DNA of 64,000 nt from an uncultured Collinsella sp. Lineage in GTDB: Bacteria > Actinomycetota > Coriobacteriia > Coriobacteriales > Coriobacteriaceae. The position numbers and the translations under genes are program-made. The stretch is taken from positions 1-64,000 of the forward strand of contig UQMK01000012.1 in NCBI GenBank assembly GCA_900542085.1, read 5' to 3'. Of the stretch, positions 1-6,802 are shown one piece after another. The notes beneath the pieces are model-generated. The model did no database searches and was not told the DNA's origin. It was given only the letters and a program-made list of their open reading frames with translations. Numbering within the stretch: position 1 is the first letter of the stretch; each line of letters starts with the position of its first letter.

Positions 1-763
1 CCATGTTGAGTCCGTTGCCGCCGCAACGCTTTTGCAGTCGGCCCCGAGCGTCGAGAAGATTAACACCGAGACCACGCAGAAGTTCTGGGATATGGCAGAG
101 AAGCTCAACGCCGTAAGCCACGAACGCTATCTGGACCTGCTGCACACCGATGACTTTACGCCGTGGTTCTCGACCGTGACGCCGCTGACCGAGGTTGGCC
201 TGCTGCCGATCGGCTCGCGTCCCGCCAAGCGCGGCCTGGGCGCCAAGTCGCTCGACGACCTGCGTACCATTCCGTGGATCTTCAGCTGGAGCCAGGCACG
301 CATTAACCTGGCCGCTTGGTACGGCCTGGGTACCGCCTGCGAGCAGCTGGGCGACCTTGAGCAGCTTAAGGCTGCCTACCAGGAGTGGCCGTTCTTCCGC
401 ACCTTTATCGACAACATCGAGATGTCGATCGCCAAGACCGATCAGCGCATCGCCAAGATGTATCTGCACCTGGGCGATCGCCAGGATCTGTCCGAGAAGG
501 TCTTCACCGAGATGCAGCTCACGCGTAAGTGGGTCCTTGCCATCGTCGGTGACGAGTGGCCGCTGCAGCGCCGCCGCGTGCTCGGCTGCGCCGTTCGTGT
601 GCGTAACCCCTACGTCGACGCCCTGTCCATCGCACAGGTCCGCGCCCTTCGCGAGGTGCGTATGAACCAGGACGAGATGGCCGAGGAGAAGAAGGCCGAG
701 TACATGAGCCTACTTCTTTCGACTGTGACCGGCGTCTCGGCAGGTTTGCAAAACACGGGGTAA
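1..763 (+). CDS. ppc: phosphoenolpyruvate carboxylase, C-terminal part (cut by window edge)
   Basis: The reading frame is open from base 2 and ends at a TAA, so only about 253 C-terminal residues are present and the true start lies left of the window. The end of the protein is typical of PEP carboxylase: an RNPYVDALSIAQ segment, then LLLSTVTGVSAGLQNTG as the extreme C-terminus, which forms part of the inhibitor-binding and active-site region in the family. The enzyme carboxylates PEP to oxaloacetate in the cytosol, an anaplerotic reaction. It is followed by a huge palindrome that would serve as its terminator but is now interrupted by an insertion element. Identity is confident; nothing can be said about regulation. 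Confidence 0.9.
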   Translation, partial: HVESVAAATLLQSAPSVEKINTETTQKFWDMAEKLNAVSHERYLDLLHTDDFTPWFSTVTPLTEVGLLPIGSRPAKRGLGAKSLDDLRTIPWIFSWSQARINLAAWYGLGTACEQLGDLEQLKAAYQEWPFFRTFIDNIEMSIAKTDQRIAKMYLHLGDRQDLSEKVFTEMQLTRKWVLAIVGDEWPLQRRRVLGCAVRVRNPYVDALSIAQVRALREVRMNQDEMAEEKKAEYMSLLLSTVTGVSAGLQNTG

Positions 764-853
764 TCGATAGCCCTGTGGCTCTCACCGGGACCCGACGGGT
801 TTCCCTCTGAATGCGTCCTCGCACTTGAAGCCCCCTTATCCTGCTCCTTCGGA

Positions 854-879
854 GCTGCGGATAAGGGGGCTTCGTGCTG
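854..879. repeat. 26-bp direct repeat, left copy, flanking the IS110-type element
   Basis: Identical to 2457-2482. The flanking bases differ on both sides, so the repeat is exactly 26 bp. It comes from the inner right arm of the palindrome and marks one boundary of the inserted unit (repeat period 1603 bp). Confidence 0.85.
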
Positions 880-885
880 ACGCTC

Positions 886-2175
886 CTATTTGGCAAGGTG
901 TTTTTTAGACTCCATTTTGCGCTCGGCCTCGAAGGCCTGCCTGTCCCAATCGAGCGGAAGTCCGGCCTCGACCCATGCCTCGTAGGCCCTCCTTATGGGC
1001 TTGAGCTCCCTTTGGCCCCTCTCCAGCATCGAGATGTACTTCTCGCTGGTTCCCAATATGGACGCCGCCCTCACCTGGCTGACCTTCGCCGCGCGCCTGG
1101 CCGCCACGAGCCCCGAGGCGTCCTCGGGCCTCCTGATCTCGTGCGGGCGCATCAGCGCCCGGTACGCCTCCCTGGCCACGTAGCGCTTGAGGCACCTCAT
1201 GACCTCCCTGTCGCTCTTCCCCCGCGCCCTGGCCCTCTCGGCGTACTCGGCGGTCTCGGGGTCGCGCATGACCCTCTGCCTCGCGATCTCGTGCAGAGCG
1301 CTGTTCGCCTGCCGGTCGCCGCCCCTGTTGAGCCTGTGCCTCACGGTCTTGCCGCTCGAGGCGGGGATGGGGCAGGCCCCGCATATCGCCGCGAACGACG
1401 CCTCGGAGCGCAGCCTGCCCGGGTTGTCCCCGGCCGCGACCGCGAGCTTGGCCGCGCTCACGGGCCCGCACCCGTACATCGCCAGCAGCGCGGGGCAGTT
1501 CTCCTCCAGGGACGCCTCGATCGCGCGCTCCATGTCGAGCGCCGCGTCGCGCGCCGCCGCCCACAGGTCCGCCAGCGCGCCGAGCGCGGCGCCCAGCGCG
1601 CCCTCGGCGCGCACGGAGGGGAGCTCCTCCATCAGCCTCGGCCCTCCCATGCCGCGGAACCTCGACCTGAGCCCCTCCGGCGCGGTGGTGAGCAGCGACC
1701 TCGCGGTGTTGACCGCCGAGGTCCGCGCCTTCACCGCCCCGGAGCGCGCCGCGAGCATGCAGCGCACCCCGTCGACCCACCCGTCCTGGCTCTTGGGGGT
1801 CCCGAGCTTCGAGCCGGACATCGCCGCGCGGGCGGCCCTCTCCGCGTCCGCCTCGTCGCACTTTCCCTGCCCCGGGCGCCTCCTCTGCATCCCCGCCGGG
1901 GAGAGCGCCTCGCGCACGGGCATCCCCAGCGACGCGAGGTGCCTGGTGAGGCCCGCCCCGTAGGACGACGTCCCCTCCATCGCGACGCAGGCCGGCTCCC
2001 CGGCCGCCGCGATCGCCCCGGCGAGCGCCTCGTATCCCGCCGCGTCGGCGGGGAACTGGCGGGACAGGACCTTGCGGCCCCTCCAGTCCAGGACGCACAG
2101 CCAGTGCGAGTCGGCGTGGGTGTCGACCCCGCAGAAGACCGGCCCGCGGGCGCCGGGTGTCGATTCGGCTCTCAT
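886..2175 (-). CDS. IS110-family transposase with C-terminal XRE-type HTH
   Basis: A 429-residue DEDD recombinase. The RuvC-like acids are D18 (CGVDTHADSHW), E67 (AMEGTSSYG), and D107 and D110 (KCDEADA). The second half carries the Transposase_20 region: MYGCGPVSAAKLA, then GACPIPASSGK and a RGGDRQANSALHEIA stretch. Unusually, about 50 more residues follow (ARRAAKVSQVRAAS to MLERGQREL) that read as a Cro/C1-type helix-turn-helix, not a usual part of IS110 transposases. I chose the ATG at 2175 because GGAG lies 7 bases upstream and the D18 motif then sits at the normal depth; an upstream in-frame ATG at 2274 has no such support. IS110 enzymes act on DNA with an element-encoded bridge RNA. The gene appears intact. 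Confidence 0.88.
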   Translation of the reverse strand: MRAESTPGARGPVFCGVDTHADSHWLCVLDWRGRKVLSRQFPADAAGYEALAGAIAAAGEPACVAMEGTSSYGAGLTRHLASLGMPVREALSPAGMQRRRPGQGKCDEADAERAARAAMSGSKLGTPKSQDGWVDGVRCMLAARSGAVKARTSAVNTARSLLTTAPEGLRSRFRGMGGPRLMEELPSVRAEGALGAALGALADLWAAARDAALDMERAIEASLEENCPALLAMYGCGPVSAAKLAVAAGDNPGRLRSEASFAAICGACPIPASSGKTVRHRLNRGGDRQANSALHEIARQRVMRDPETAEYAERARARGKSDREVMRCLKRYVAREAYRALMRPHEIRRPEDASGLVAARRAAKVSQVRAASILGTSEKYISMLERGQRELKPIRRAYEAWVEAGLPLDWDRQAFEAERKMESKKHLAK

Positions 2176-2456
2176 GTCTCGCTCCGTTCTTTCCGTGCTC
2201 GCCTGGACCGGGCAGACGGCACACTGACGGGGCGCGATAGAATGCGGTTGTTCGGGTCCGCGGTATCGCTCCATGCTCCTATTAGGTCATGCGGCGGTCT
2301 CGGCTCGCCGCGGGCCGCGCGGGACATGTCAGGAAACGAGGGCAGCCCTGTGGGCGCCAGCGGAATGTGGGGTCACCGCGCGGTCCGCATCTGATGGTGT
2401 CGACGTCAATGGTATACGGGTGCATCATCGACGTCTTCAATACAGAAAATATCAGT
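2176..2456 (-). other. non-coding end of the IS110 element, candidate bridge-RNA region
   Basis: About 280 bp upstream of the transposase start holds no convincing gene. In the IS110 group the bridge RNA that specifies target and donor is transcribed from this end. The stretch is GC-rich with local self-complementary blocks (for example around 2292-2320 and 2399-2432). I could not identify the two guide loops by eye, so assignment rests on position and family knowledge only. Confidence 0.4.
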
Positions 2457-2482
2457 GCTGCGGATAAGGGGGCTTCGTGCTG
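2457..2482. repeat. 26-bp direct repeat, right copy, flanking the IS110-type element
   Basis: Exact copy of 854-879. It continues directly into the remaining right outer arm of the split palindrome. Confidence 0.85.
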
Positions 2483-2516
2483 CGGAATGCATTCAGAGGG
2501 AAACCCGTCGGGTCCC

Positions 2517-2800
2517 TTCGTCCTCGGTCTTCGGGAATTGGAGCTGAAGGGATTAAGGTGCGCTTCGCGCCTAATGCGGAGTGCGGCGAGGGCTTCTTGC
2601 GTCCTGCGGAGTGTGCCTAAAAGTAAGCTGATGGCGGGCCCTGCGATGTCCGGTCTTCGGCGGATTACTGGCTGGGGGAATAATGGCGCGCTTCGCGCGT
2701 TTTGGATGGGGTCTATCCCGGCGGCGCGTTTGGCGCTTCGCGCCTCGCGTCTTATCGATCGGGATTGAGATGCATTTGGCGCTTCTCGCCTTACGACTGT
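2517..2800. repeat. gene-free cluster of small TTCG-capped hairpins
   Basis: No credible gene is present. Four short hairpins with GGCGC-type stems and TTCG or TTCT loops occur at about 2556-2572, 2686-2699, 2732-2744 and 2778-2790. Near 2599-2615 lies a lone copy of the GCGTCCTGCGGA block that is otherwise part of the palindrome at 5044-5158. The region reads as an eroded array of palindromic repeats between ppc and larA. Confidence 0.55.
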
Positions 2801-2801
2801 A

Positions 2802-2836
2802 GCGGCCGCGGTTCCAAGTGGGATCGCGGCCGTTTT
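2802..2836 (+). terminator. hairpin terminator upstream of larA
   Basis: Stem CGGCCGCG (2803-2810) with CGCGGCCG (2825-2832), followed by TTTT. It isolates larA from upstream transcription. Confidence 0.6.
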
Positions 2837-2958
2837 GTTGTGGGTCAAATATGAACGTTGTGTTAATGAGTCGGTGGACGGTGGAGTTTTTCGGTGAGCG
2901 GCGTATCCTTCCAACGGTTTATCTAGTGTGTCAGTTGAAAGGAAGAGGGCGCTCGTCG

Positions 2959-4236
2959 TTGTTTGAATGTGAACTGCCGTTTGACCACAAGACGCTGCAT
3001 CTGGAGCTCGAGGATAAGAACTTCGCGGGTGTGATGGAAGGTCATCAGAACGAGTTTAAGACTACAAAATCGCAGGAAGAGCTGGTGGAGGAGTCACTTG
3101 CCAACCCTTATGGCTCGCCTTCGCTCGAGGAGCTTTGCGCTGGCAAGAAGGATATTGTCATTATTAGCTCCGATCATACGCGTCCCGTTCCCTCGCGAGT
3201 GACGATGCCTATTCTGCTGCATCACATCCATTCCGCTGCACCTGAGGCTCGAGTGCGTATTTTGGTTGCTACGGGTATGCACCGTCCGTCGACGCACGAG
3301 GAGCTCGTCAACAAGTACGGCGAGGAGATCGTTGCCAACGAGGAAATCGTTATGCACGTCGCGACTGACGACAGCATGATGAAAAAGATCGGCACTCTGC
3401 CTTCTGGCGGCGAGTGCATCATCAACAAGATTGCTGCCGATTGCGATCTGCTGCTTGCCGAGGGCTTTATTGAGCCGCACTTCTTTGCCGGTTTCTCTGG
3501 TAGCCGCAAGTCCGTCCTGCCTGGCATCGCTAGCTACAAGACCATCATGTACAACCACAACGGTCAGTTTGTGAACGATTCCCATTCGCGTGCCGGCAAC
3601 CTGTGCCACAACCACGTGAGCGAGGACATGTTTGCCGCTGCCGAGATGGCTCACCTTGCCTTTGTGCTTAACGTGGTGCTCAACGGCAAGCACGAGGTCA
3701 TCGGCTCCTTTGCCGGCGACATTCACAAGGCGCACGAGGCCGGCTGCGAGTTCGTGAAGAGCCTTGCCGGCGTTGAGCCCGTCGAGTGCGAGATTGCCAT
3801 CACCACCAACGGCGGCTACCCGCTCGACCAGAACATCTACCAGGCCGTGAAGGGCATGTGCTCTGCCGAGGCCACGCTTCCCGAGGGCGGCGTGATCATC
3901 GATGTCGCCGGTTGCGCCGACGGTCACGGTGGCGAGGGCTTCTATCACAACATCGCCGACAACGATCCGGCAGAGTTTGAGCGCGCCTGCATCGACCGTC
4001 CTAAGGACGAGACCCTGCCCGACCAGTGGACGAGTCAGATCTTTGCCCGCATCCTGGCGCATCACCCTGTGATCATGGTCACCGACCTGTGCGATCACCA
4101 GATGATCAAGGACATGCACATGACGCCGGTCAACACCCTCGAGGAGGCGCTCAAGCTCGCCTTTGAGATGAAGGGTGCCGATGCCAAGGTGGCCGTCATT
4201 CCCGATGGCCTGGGCGTTGTCGTCGCGCAGCACTAG
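2959..4236 (+). CDS. larA: lactate racemase LarA
   Basis: 425 residues, matching the usual length of about 424. LarA interconverts D- and L-lactate with a covalently held nickel-pincer nucleotide. Family hallmarks seen: IVIISSDHTRPVPSRV (nucleotide and catalytic His region), ATGMHRPSTHEELVNKYG, FFAGFSGSRKSVLPGIASYK (His and the Lys that carries the cofactor), and NGGYPLDQNIYQAVKGM. I place the start at the TTG at 2959 because an AAAGGAAGAGGG ribosome-binding stretch lies about 9 bases upstream and the N-terminus then aligns with known LarA; upstream in-frame starts would add a poorly conserved extension. An aquaporin-type gene follows 49 bp later. The cofactor genes larB and larC lie on the opposite strand nearby; larE is not in the window. 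Confidence 0.93.
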   Translation: MFECELPFDHKTLHLELEDKNFAGVMEGHQNEFKTTKSQEELVEESLANPYGSPSLEELCAGKKDIVIISSDHTRPVPSRVTMPILLHHIHSAAPEARVRILVATGMHRPSTHEELVNKYGEEIVANEEIVMHVATDDSMMKKIGTLPSGGECIINKIAADCDLLLAEGFIEPHFFAGFSGSRKSVLPGIASYKTIMYNHNGQFVNDSHSRAGNLCHNHVSEDMFAAAEMAHLAFVLNVVLNGKHEVIGSFAGDIHKAHEAGCEFVKSLAGVEPVECEIAITTNGGYPLDQNIYQAVKGMCSAEATLPEGGVIIDVAGCADGHGGEGFYHNIADNDPAEFERACIDRPKDETLPDQWTSQIFARILAHHPVIMVTDLCDHQMIKDMHMTPVNTLEEALKLAFEMKGADAKVAVIPDGLGVVVAQH

Positions 4237-4285
4237 TGCGCGGCCTAAACGAATCGTTTGTAACCGACAAGAAAGATAAGGTTTT

Positions 4286-5017
4286 ATGCTTACCAAACTC
4301 CTCTGTGAATTCGGCGCAACGGCCCTCATGATCATCTTTGGCGTGGGCGTGCACTGCGATACCGTGCTCAAGGGCACCAAGTATCAGGGCTCCGGCCACA
4401 TGTTTGCCATCACCACCTGGTCTTTTGGCATCTCGGTCTGCCTGTTTGTCTTTGGCGGCGCCGTGTGCATGAACCCCGCCATGGTGCTTGCCCAGTGCAT
4501 CGTAGGCCTGGTGCCGTGGAGCAGCTGCATCCCCTTCATGATTGCCGATATGCTCGGCGGCTTTGTGGGCGCCGTGATCGCGTGGTTGATGTATGCCGAT
4601 GAGTTCAAGGCTTCCGAGGGCGTCGTCGACCCCATTGCCCAGCGCAACATCTTCTCGACCAACCCCACCACCGAGGGCACGAACTATGTCCGCAACTTCT
4701 TCTGCGAGGCTATCTGCACTTTTGTGTTCATCAGCGCCATCCTTGCTGCTGCTAACCGTGCTGGCGAGAACGTCCTGATGCTCGCCATCTGCGTCGGCCT
4801 GATCGTTTGGGCCGTTGGCATGGGCATGGGCGGCATCACCGGCTTCGCCATGAACCAGGCCCGTGACCTTGGTCCTCGCATGGCCTATCAGGTGCTGCCG
4901 ATCAAGAACAAGGCTGACAACAACTGGAAGTACGGCCTGCTTGTTCCTGGCATCGCTCCGTTTGTCGGCGCCGCTCTGGCCGCACTGTTTGTGCACGGTT
5001 TCTTGGGCATGTTCTAG
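4286..5017 (+). CDS. larD: MIP/aquaporin-family channel, probable lactic acid channel
   Basis: 243 residues, six hydrophobic segments, cytoplasmic membrane. The first pore motif is a normal NPA at residues 63-65. The second reads N190-Q191-A192 (AMNQARDLGPR) where NPARD is usual. Its position directly after larA suggests the role of LarD, the aquaglyceroporin that carries D- and L-lactic acid in lactobacilli, so the symbol is inferred from context. It could alternatively be a glycerol facilitator. The start ATG is preceded by GATAAGG. Probably co-transcribed with larA; the long palindrome at 5044-5158 ends the unit. Confidence 0.8.
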   Translation: MLTKLLCEFGATALMIIFGVGVHCDTVLKGTKYQGSGHMFAITTWSFGISVCLFVFGGAVCMNPAMVLAQCIVGLVPWSSCIPFMIADMLGGFVGAVIAWLMYADEFKASEGVVDPIAQRNIFSTNPTTEGTNYVRNFFCEAICTFVFISAILAAANRAGENVLMLAICVGLIVWAVGMGMGGITGFAMNQARDLGPRMAYQVLPIKNKADNNWKYGLLVPGIAPFVGAALAALFVHGFLGMF

Positions 5018-5043
5018 TCCAAGGCTACATAGTTGTCCGCTGG

Positions 5044-5158
5044 CCGCATGGGGTAACTTCCCAGCGCGTCCTCGGACATGCAAAAAGGCTCGCTGCGCAC
5101 TTCGTGCGGCGAGCCTTTTTGCGTCCTGCGGAATGCGCTGGGAAGTTACCCCATGCGG
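5044..5158. repeat. 115-bp nested palindrome, same class as 787-2516
   Basis: Outer arms 5044-5067 and 5135-5158 are exact 24-bp reverse complements. Inner arms 5080-5093 and 5109-5122 are exact 14-mers, and an apical stem (5096-5100 with 5104-5108) closes on TTC. Between outer and inner arms lies an asymmetric loop, GCGTCCTCGGACATG on the left and GTCCTGCGGAATGC on the right, nearly the same as in the ppc palindrome although the arms are unrelated. It lies between the convergent aquaporin and tetR genes, so it can terminate both. Confidence 0.9.
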
Positions 5159-5159
5159 T

Positions 5160-5320
5160 CAGCTGCGGGGTCTTTGTTGCGTTCGTACAAGCAACCCAAC
5201 ATATATATATCTGAATTTGGATGGGAGGGGCTTGTTGCTGGTAGGGGCGTTGGGCTGTTGTCGATACTTTGGGATGATTGTGCTTTGGGTTGGGGCGGAA
5301 CTTTGGGATGAGGGGTTTAC
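5160..5320. other. intergenic stretch without a recognised gene
   Basis: Contains a TA-rich tract (about 5201-5211) and loosely repeated TTGGGATGA words. I see no gene, operator or RNA here. Confidence 0.4.
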
Positions 5321-5860
5321 TTAGTTGAAGAGAGGCTTAATGGCTGATAGGTAGTCTTTGGCTACGTCGGCTTTGTTTGCTTGGAAGTTGTGCCAGGCCC
5401 ACCATTGGACCATTCCTACGAAGCTTGAGGCTATGTGGTGTAGTAGGAAGCTGCGGTCCATGGTGCCGGCGGGGCCTGCGGGGTCGACGGGGACGGTTTC
5501 GGCTGCGCGCGACATGATGGTCTTGCGGAGACAGTCGGCGAAGACGCGCGAGCCGGCGCCGGCTACGAGGGCGCGTACGCCCTGGCGGCGCTCCCAGAGG
5601 TTGTTGAGGATATGCTCGACCTGTACGAGTGGGTCATCGAGGGGCGTACCGTCATCGTCGAGGGCATGGGTGCAGATATCGCGCACGAGCTCAGCGAGCA
5701 GGTCATCTTTGCTCTTGAAGAGCCCGTAGAACGTGGCCCGACCTACGTGGGCACGAGCGATGATGTCGCCGACGGTGATCTTGCCGTAGTCTTTCTCGCA
5801 CAGGAGCTCGGAGAACGCCGTAACGATGGCAGCGCGGCTTTTTGCCTTGCGGGCATCCAT
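5321..5860 (-). CDS. TetR-family transcriptional regulator
   Basis: 179 residues. The N-terminal HTH (AIVTAFSELLCEKDYGKITVGD, then ARAHVGRATFYGLFKSKDDLL) is typical of TetR regulators; the C-terminal ligand domain is unremarkable and the ligand is unknown. The ATG at 5860 begins only 2 bases after the larC stop, so it is last in a larB-larC-tetR operon and likely translationally coupled. It probably autoregulates this operon through the inverted repeat at 7630-7663 in the larB promoter; that link is an inference. A longer upstream reading frame overlaps larC and was not used. Confidence 0.82.
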   Translation of the reverse strand: MDARKAKSRAAIVTAFSELLCEKDYGKITVGDIIARAHVGRATFYGLFKSKDDLLAELVRDICTHALDDDGTPLDDPLVQVEHILNNLWERRQGVRALVAGAGSRVFADCLRKTIMSRAAETVPVDPAGPAGTMDRSFLLHHIASSFVGMVQWWAWHNFQANKADVAKDYLSAIKPLFN

Positions 5861-5862
5861 GG

Positions 5863-6792
5863 CTATGCGTCCGCGTGAACGAGCAGGCAGCGGAGCGTAC
5901 CGGAGCAACCTTCGTAGGGGCGTTTGCCGGCGCCGTAGCCGACGGCTTCGATGCGGTAGCGTGAGGGCAGTTGGTCGGACGTGCGCAGCGCGGTGACGAT
6001 GGCGGCGCCCGTCGGCGTCACGAGCTCGCCGGCGACCGGTGCAGGCGCGAGGGCGATATTGCCCGCCTGGCACAGGTTGACGACAGCGGGAACGGGAATA
6101 GGCATGAGGCCGTGGGCGCAACGGATGGTTCCGTGGCCCTCGGAGAGCGACTCGACCACGATATCCTCAATACCCAGATCGTCGAGGCAGATGGCGACAG
6201 AGCAGACGTCGACGATGGAGTCGACGGCGCCCACCTCGTGAAACAGGACGGTGTCGAGCGTTTTGCCGTGGGCCTTGGCCTCGGCGGCGGCGAGCGCGGT
6301 AAAGATGGCGAGCGCACGACGCTTGGCGCCATCGCTTAGCTGCGAGCCATCGATGATGGCGGTGACGTCCGCCAAAGAACGGTGGTGATGGTGGTGGGCG
6401 TGATGATGGCCCTCGTGGCCATGGCCGTGGGCCTCATGGTCATGGTCATGGTCGTGGTTGTGTGTGTGCTCGTGTTCGTGCTCGCCATGATCATGATGGT
6501 GATGCTCATGCTCGTGCGTGTGCTCGGCAGCTGCTTCGTTGCCGTAGAGCCAGATCATATCGTGATCGTGGTTCTCGAGCCCCTCTGCAAGCTGGACGTC
6601 GAAATCGCAGGCGACGATGCCATGCTTGTTTACGCGCGTCACGGCGATCGAAAAGCCGTCGACCGGCAGCGTGGCGAGCTGTTCGCGTAGGTGCTCCTCG
6701 CTGGCGCCCAGGTCGAGCAGGGCCGCGACGGTCATATCGCCGCTGATGCCCGAGGTGCCATCGATGATAAGCGTATGCTGATGGTTGGACAT
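5863..6792 (-). CDS. larC: LarC-type nickel insertion protein, short form
   Basis: 309 residues. LarC is a CTP-dependent cyclometallase that inserts nickel into the pincer nucleotide used by LarA. The N-terminus (IDGTSGISGDMTVAALLDLG) is a clear LarC signature. A His-rich stretch of about 55 residues (roughly 87-140) probably stores or binds nickel. Further conserved parts are FHEVGAVDSIVDV and VGYGAGKRPYEGCSG. The protein stops just after this last motif, where full-length LarC (about 400 residues) continues into a C-terminal LarC2 domain. In Lactobacillus that domain is joined by a programmed frameshift, but here the next gene starts 2 bases later, so LarC2 appears absent at this locus. The start has TTAAGGAG upstream. 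Confidence 0.85.
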   Translation of the reverse strand: MSNHQHTLIIDGTSGISGDMTVAALLDLGASEEHLREQLATLPVDGFSIAVTRVNKHGIVACDFDVQLAEGLENHDHDMIWLYGNEAAAEHTHEHEHHHHDHGEHEHEHTHNHDHDHDHEAHGHGHEGHHHAHHHHHRSLADVTAIIDGSQLSDGAKRRALAIFTALAAAEAKAHGKTLDTVLFHEVGAVDSIVDVCSVAICLDDLGIEDIVVESLSEGHGTIRCAHGLMPIPVPAVVNLCQAGNIALAPAPVAGELVTPTGAAIVTALRTSDQLPSRYRIEAVGYGAGKRPYEGCSGTLRCLLVHADA

Positions 6793-6802
6793 GGAATGCT
6801 CC

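Larger units (their letters stand above)
854..2482 (-). mobile_element. IS110-family insertion element
   Basis: A single leftward transposase gene lies between two 26-bp direct repeats within an otherwise continuous palindrome, which defines the element well. The segment is visibly more GC-rich than the genes around it, suggesting foreign origin. About 280 bp of non-coding sequence sits on the upstream side of the transposase, and only a few bases on the downstream side. That layout fits the IS110 group, whose bridge RNA is encoded upstream of the recombinase. No terminal inverted repeats are seen, as expected for the family. Whether the 26-bp repeat is a target duplication or an element end matching the target cannot be decided from one copy. 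Confidence 0.8.
787..2516. repeat. giant palindrome (about 127 bp when rejoined) split by an IS110-type insertion
   Basis: Outer arms 787-814 and 2489-2516 are exact 28-bp reverse complements. Inner arms 827-840 and 860-873 (14 bp) enclose a small hairpin (843-855) with a TTC loop. Removing 854-2456 rejoins one continuous nested hairpin downstream of ppc. Its internal loop (GCGTCCTCG on one side, CTGCGGAATGC on the other) recurs in the palindrome at 5044-5158. It probably acts as the ppc terminator, but its size is far beyond a normal terminator. Confidence 0.85.

Noticed and set aside
787..879. CRISPR-like repeat
   Set aside because: Only two copies of the 26-bp repeat, 1.6 kb apart, explained by the insertion element.
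874..2394. Long rightward reading frame (about 500 codons) opposite the transposase
   Set aside because: Its composition is Arg/Pro/Gly-rich without motifs; it is the mirror of the GC-rich transposase gene, which has all catalytic residues.
2282..2914. Leftward frame of about 210 codons in the ppc-larA gap
   Set aside because: No recognisable motif, spans the hairpin cluster, the repeat and the element end; open by chance.
3094..4380. Long leftward frame opposite larA
   Set aside because: His/Val-rich low-complexity translation typical of antisense to a GC-rich gene; larA is unmistakable.
6428..6540. Possible tandem DNA repeat in larC
   Set aside because: The repetition comes from His/Asp/Glu codons of the metal-binding stretch and is not an independent repeat element.
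6382..6746. Rightward frames opposite larC rich in Val/Met
   Set aside because: They arise from the antisense of the His-rich coding repeat in larC.
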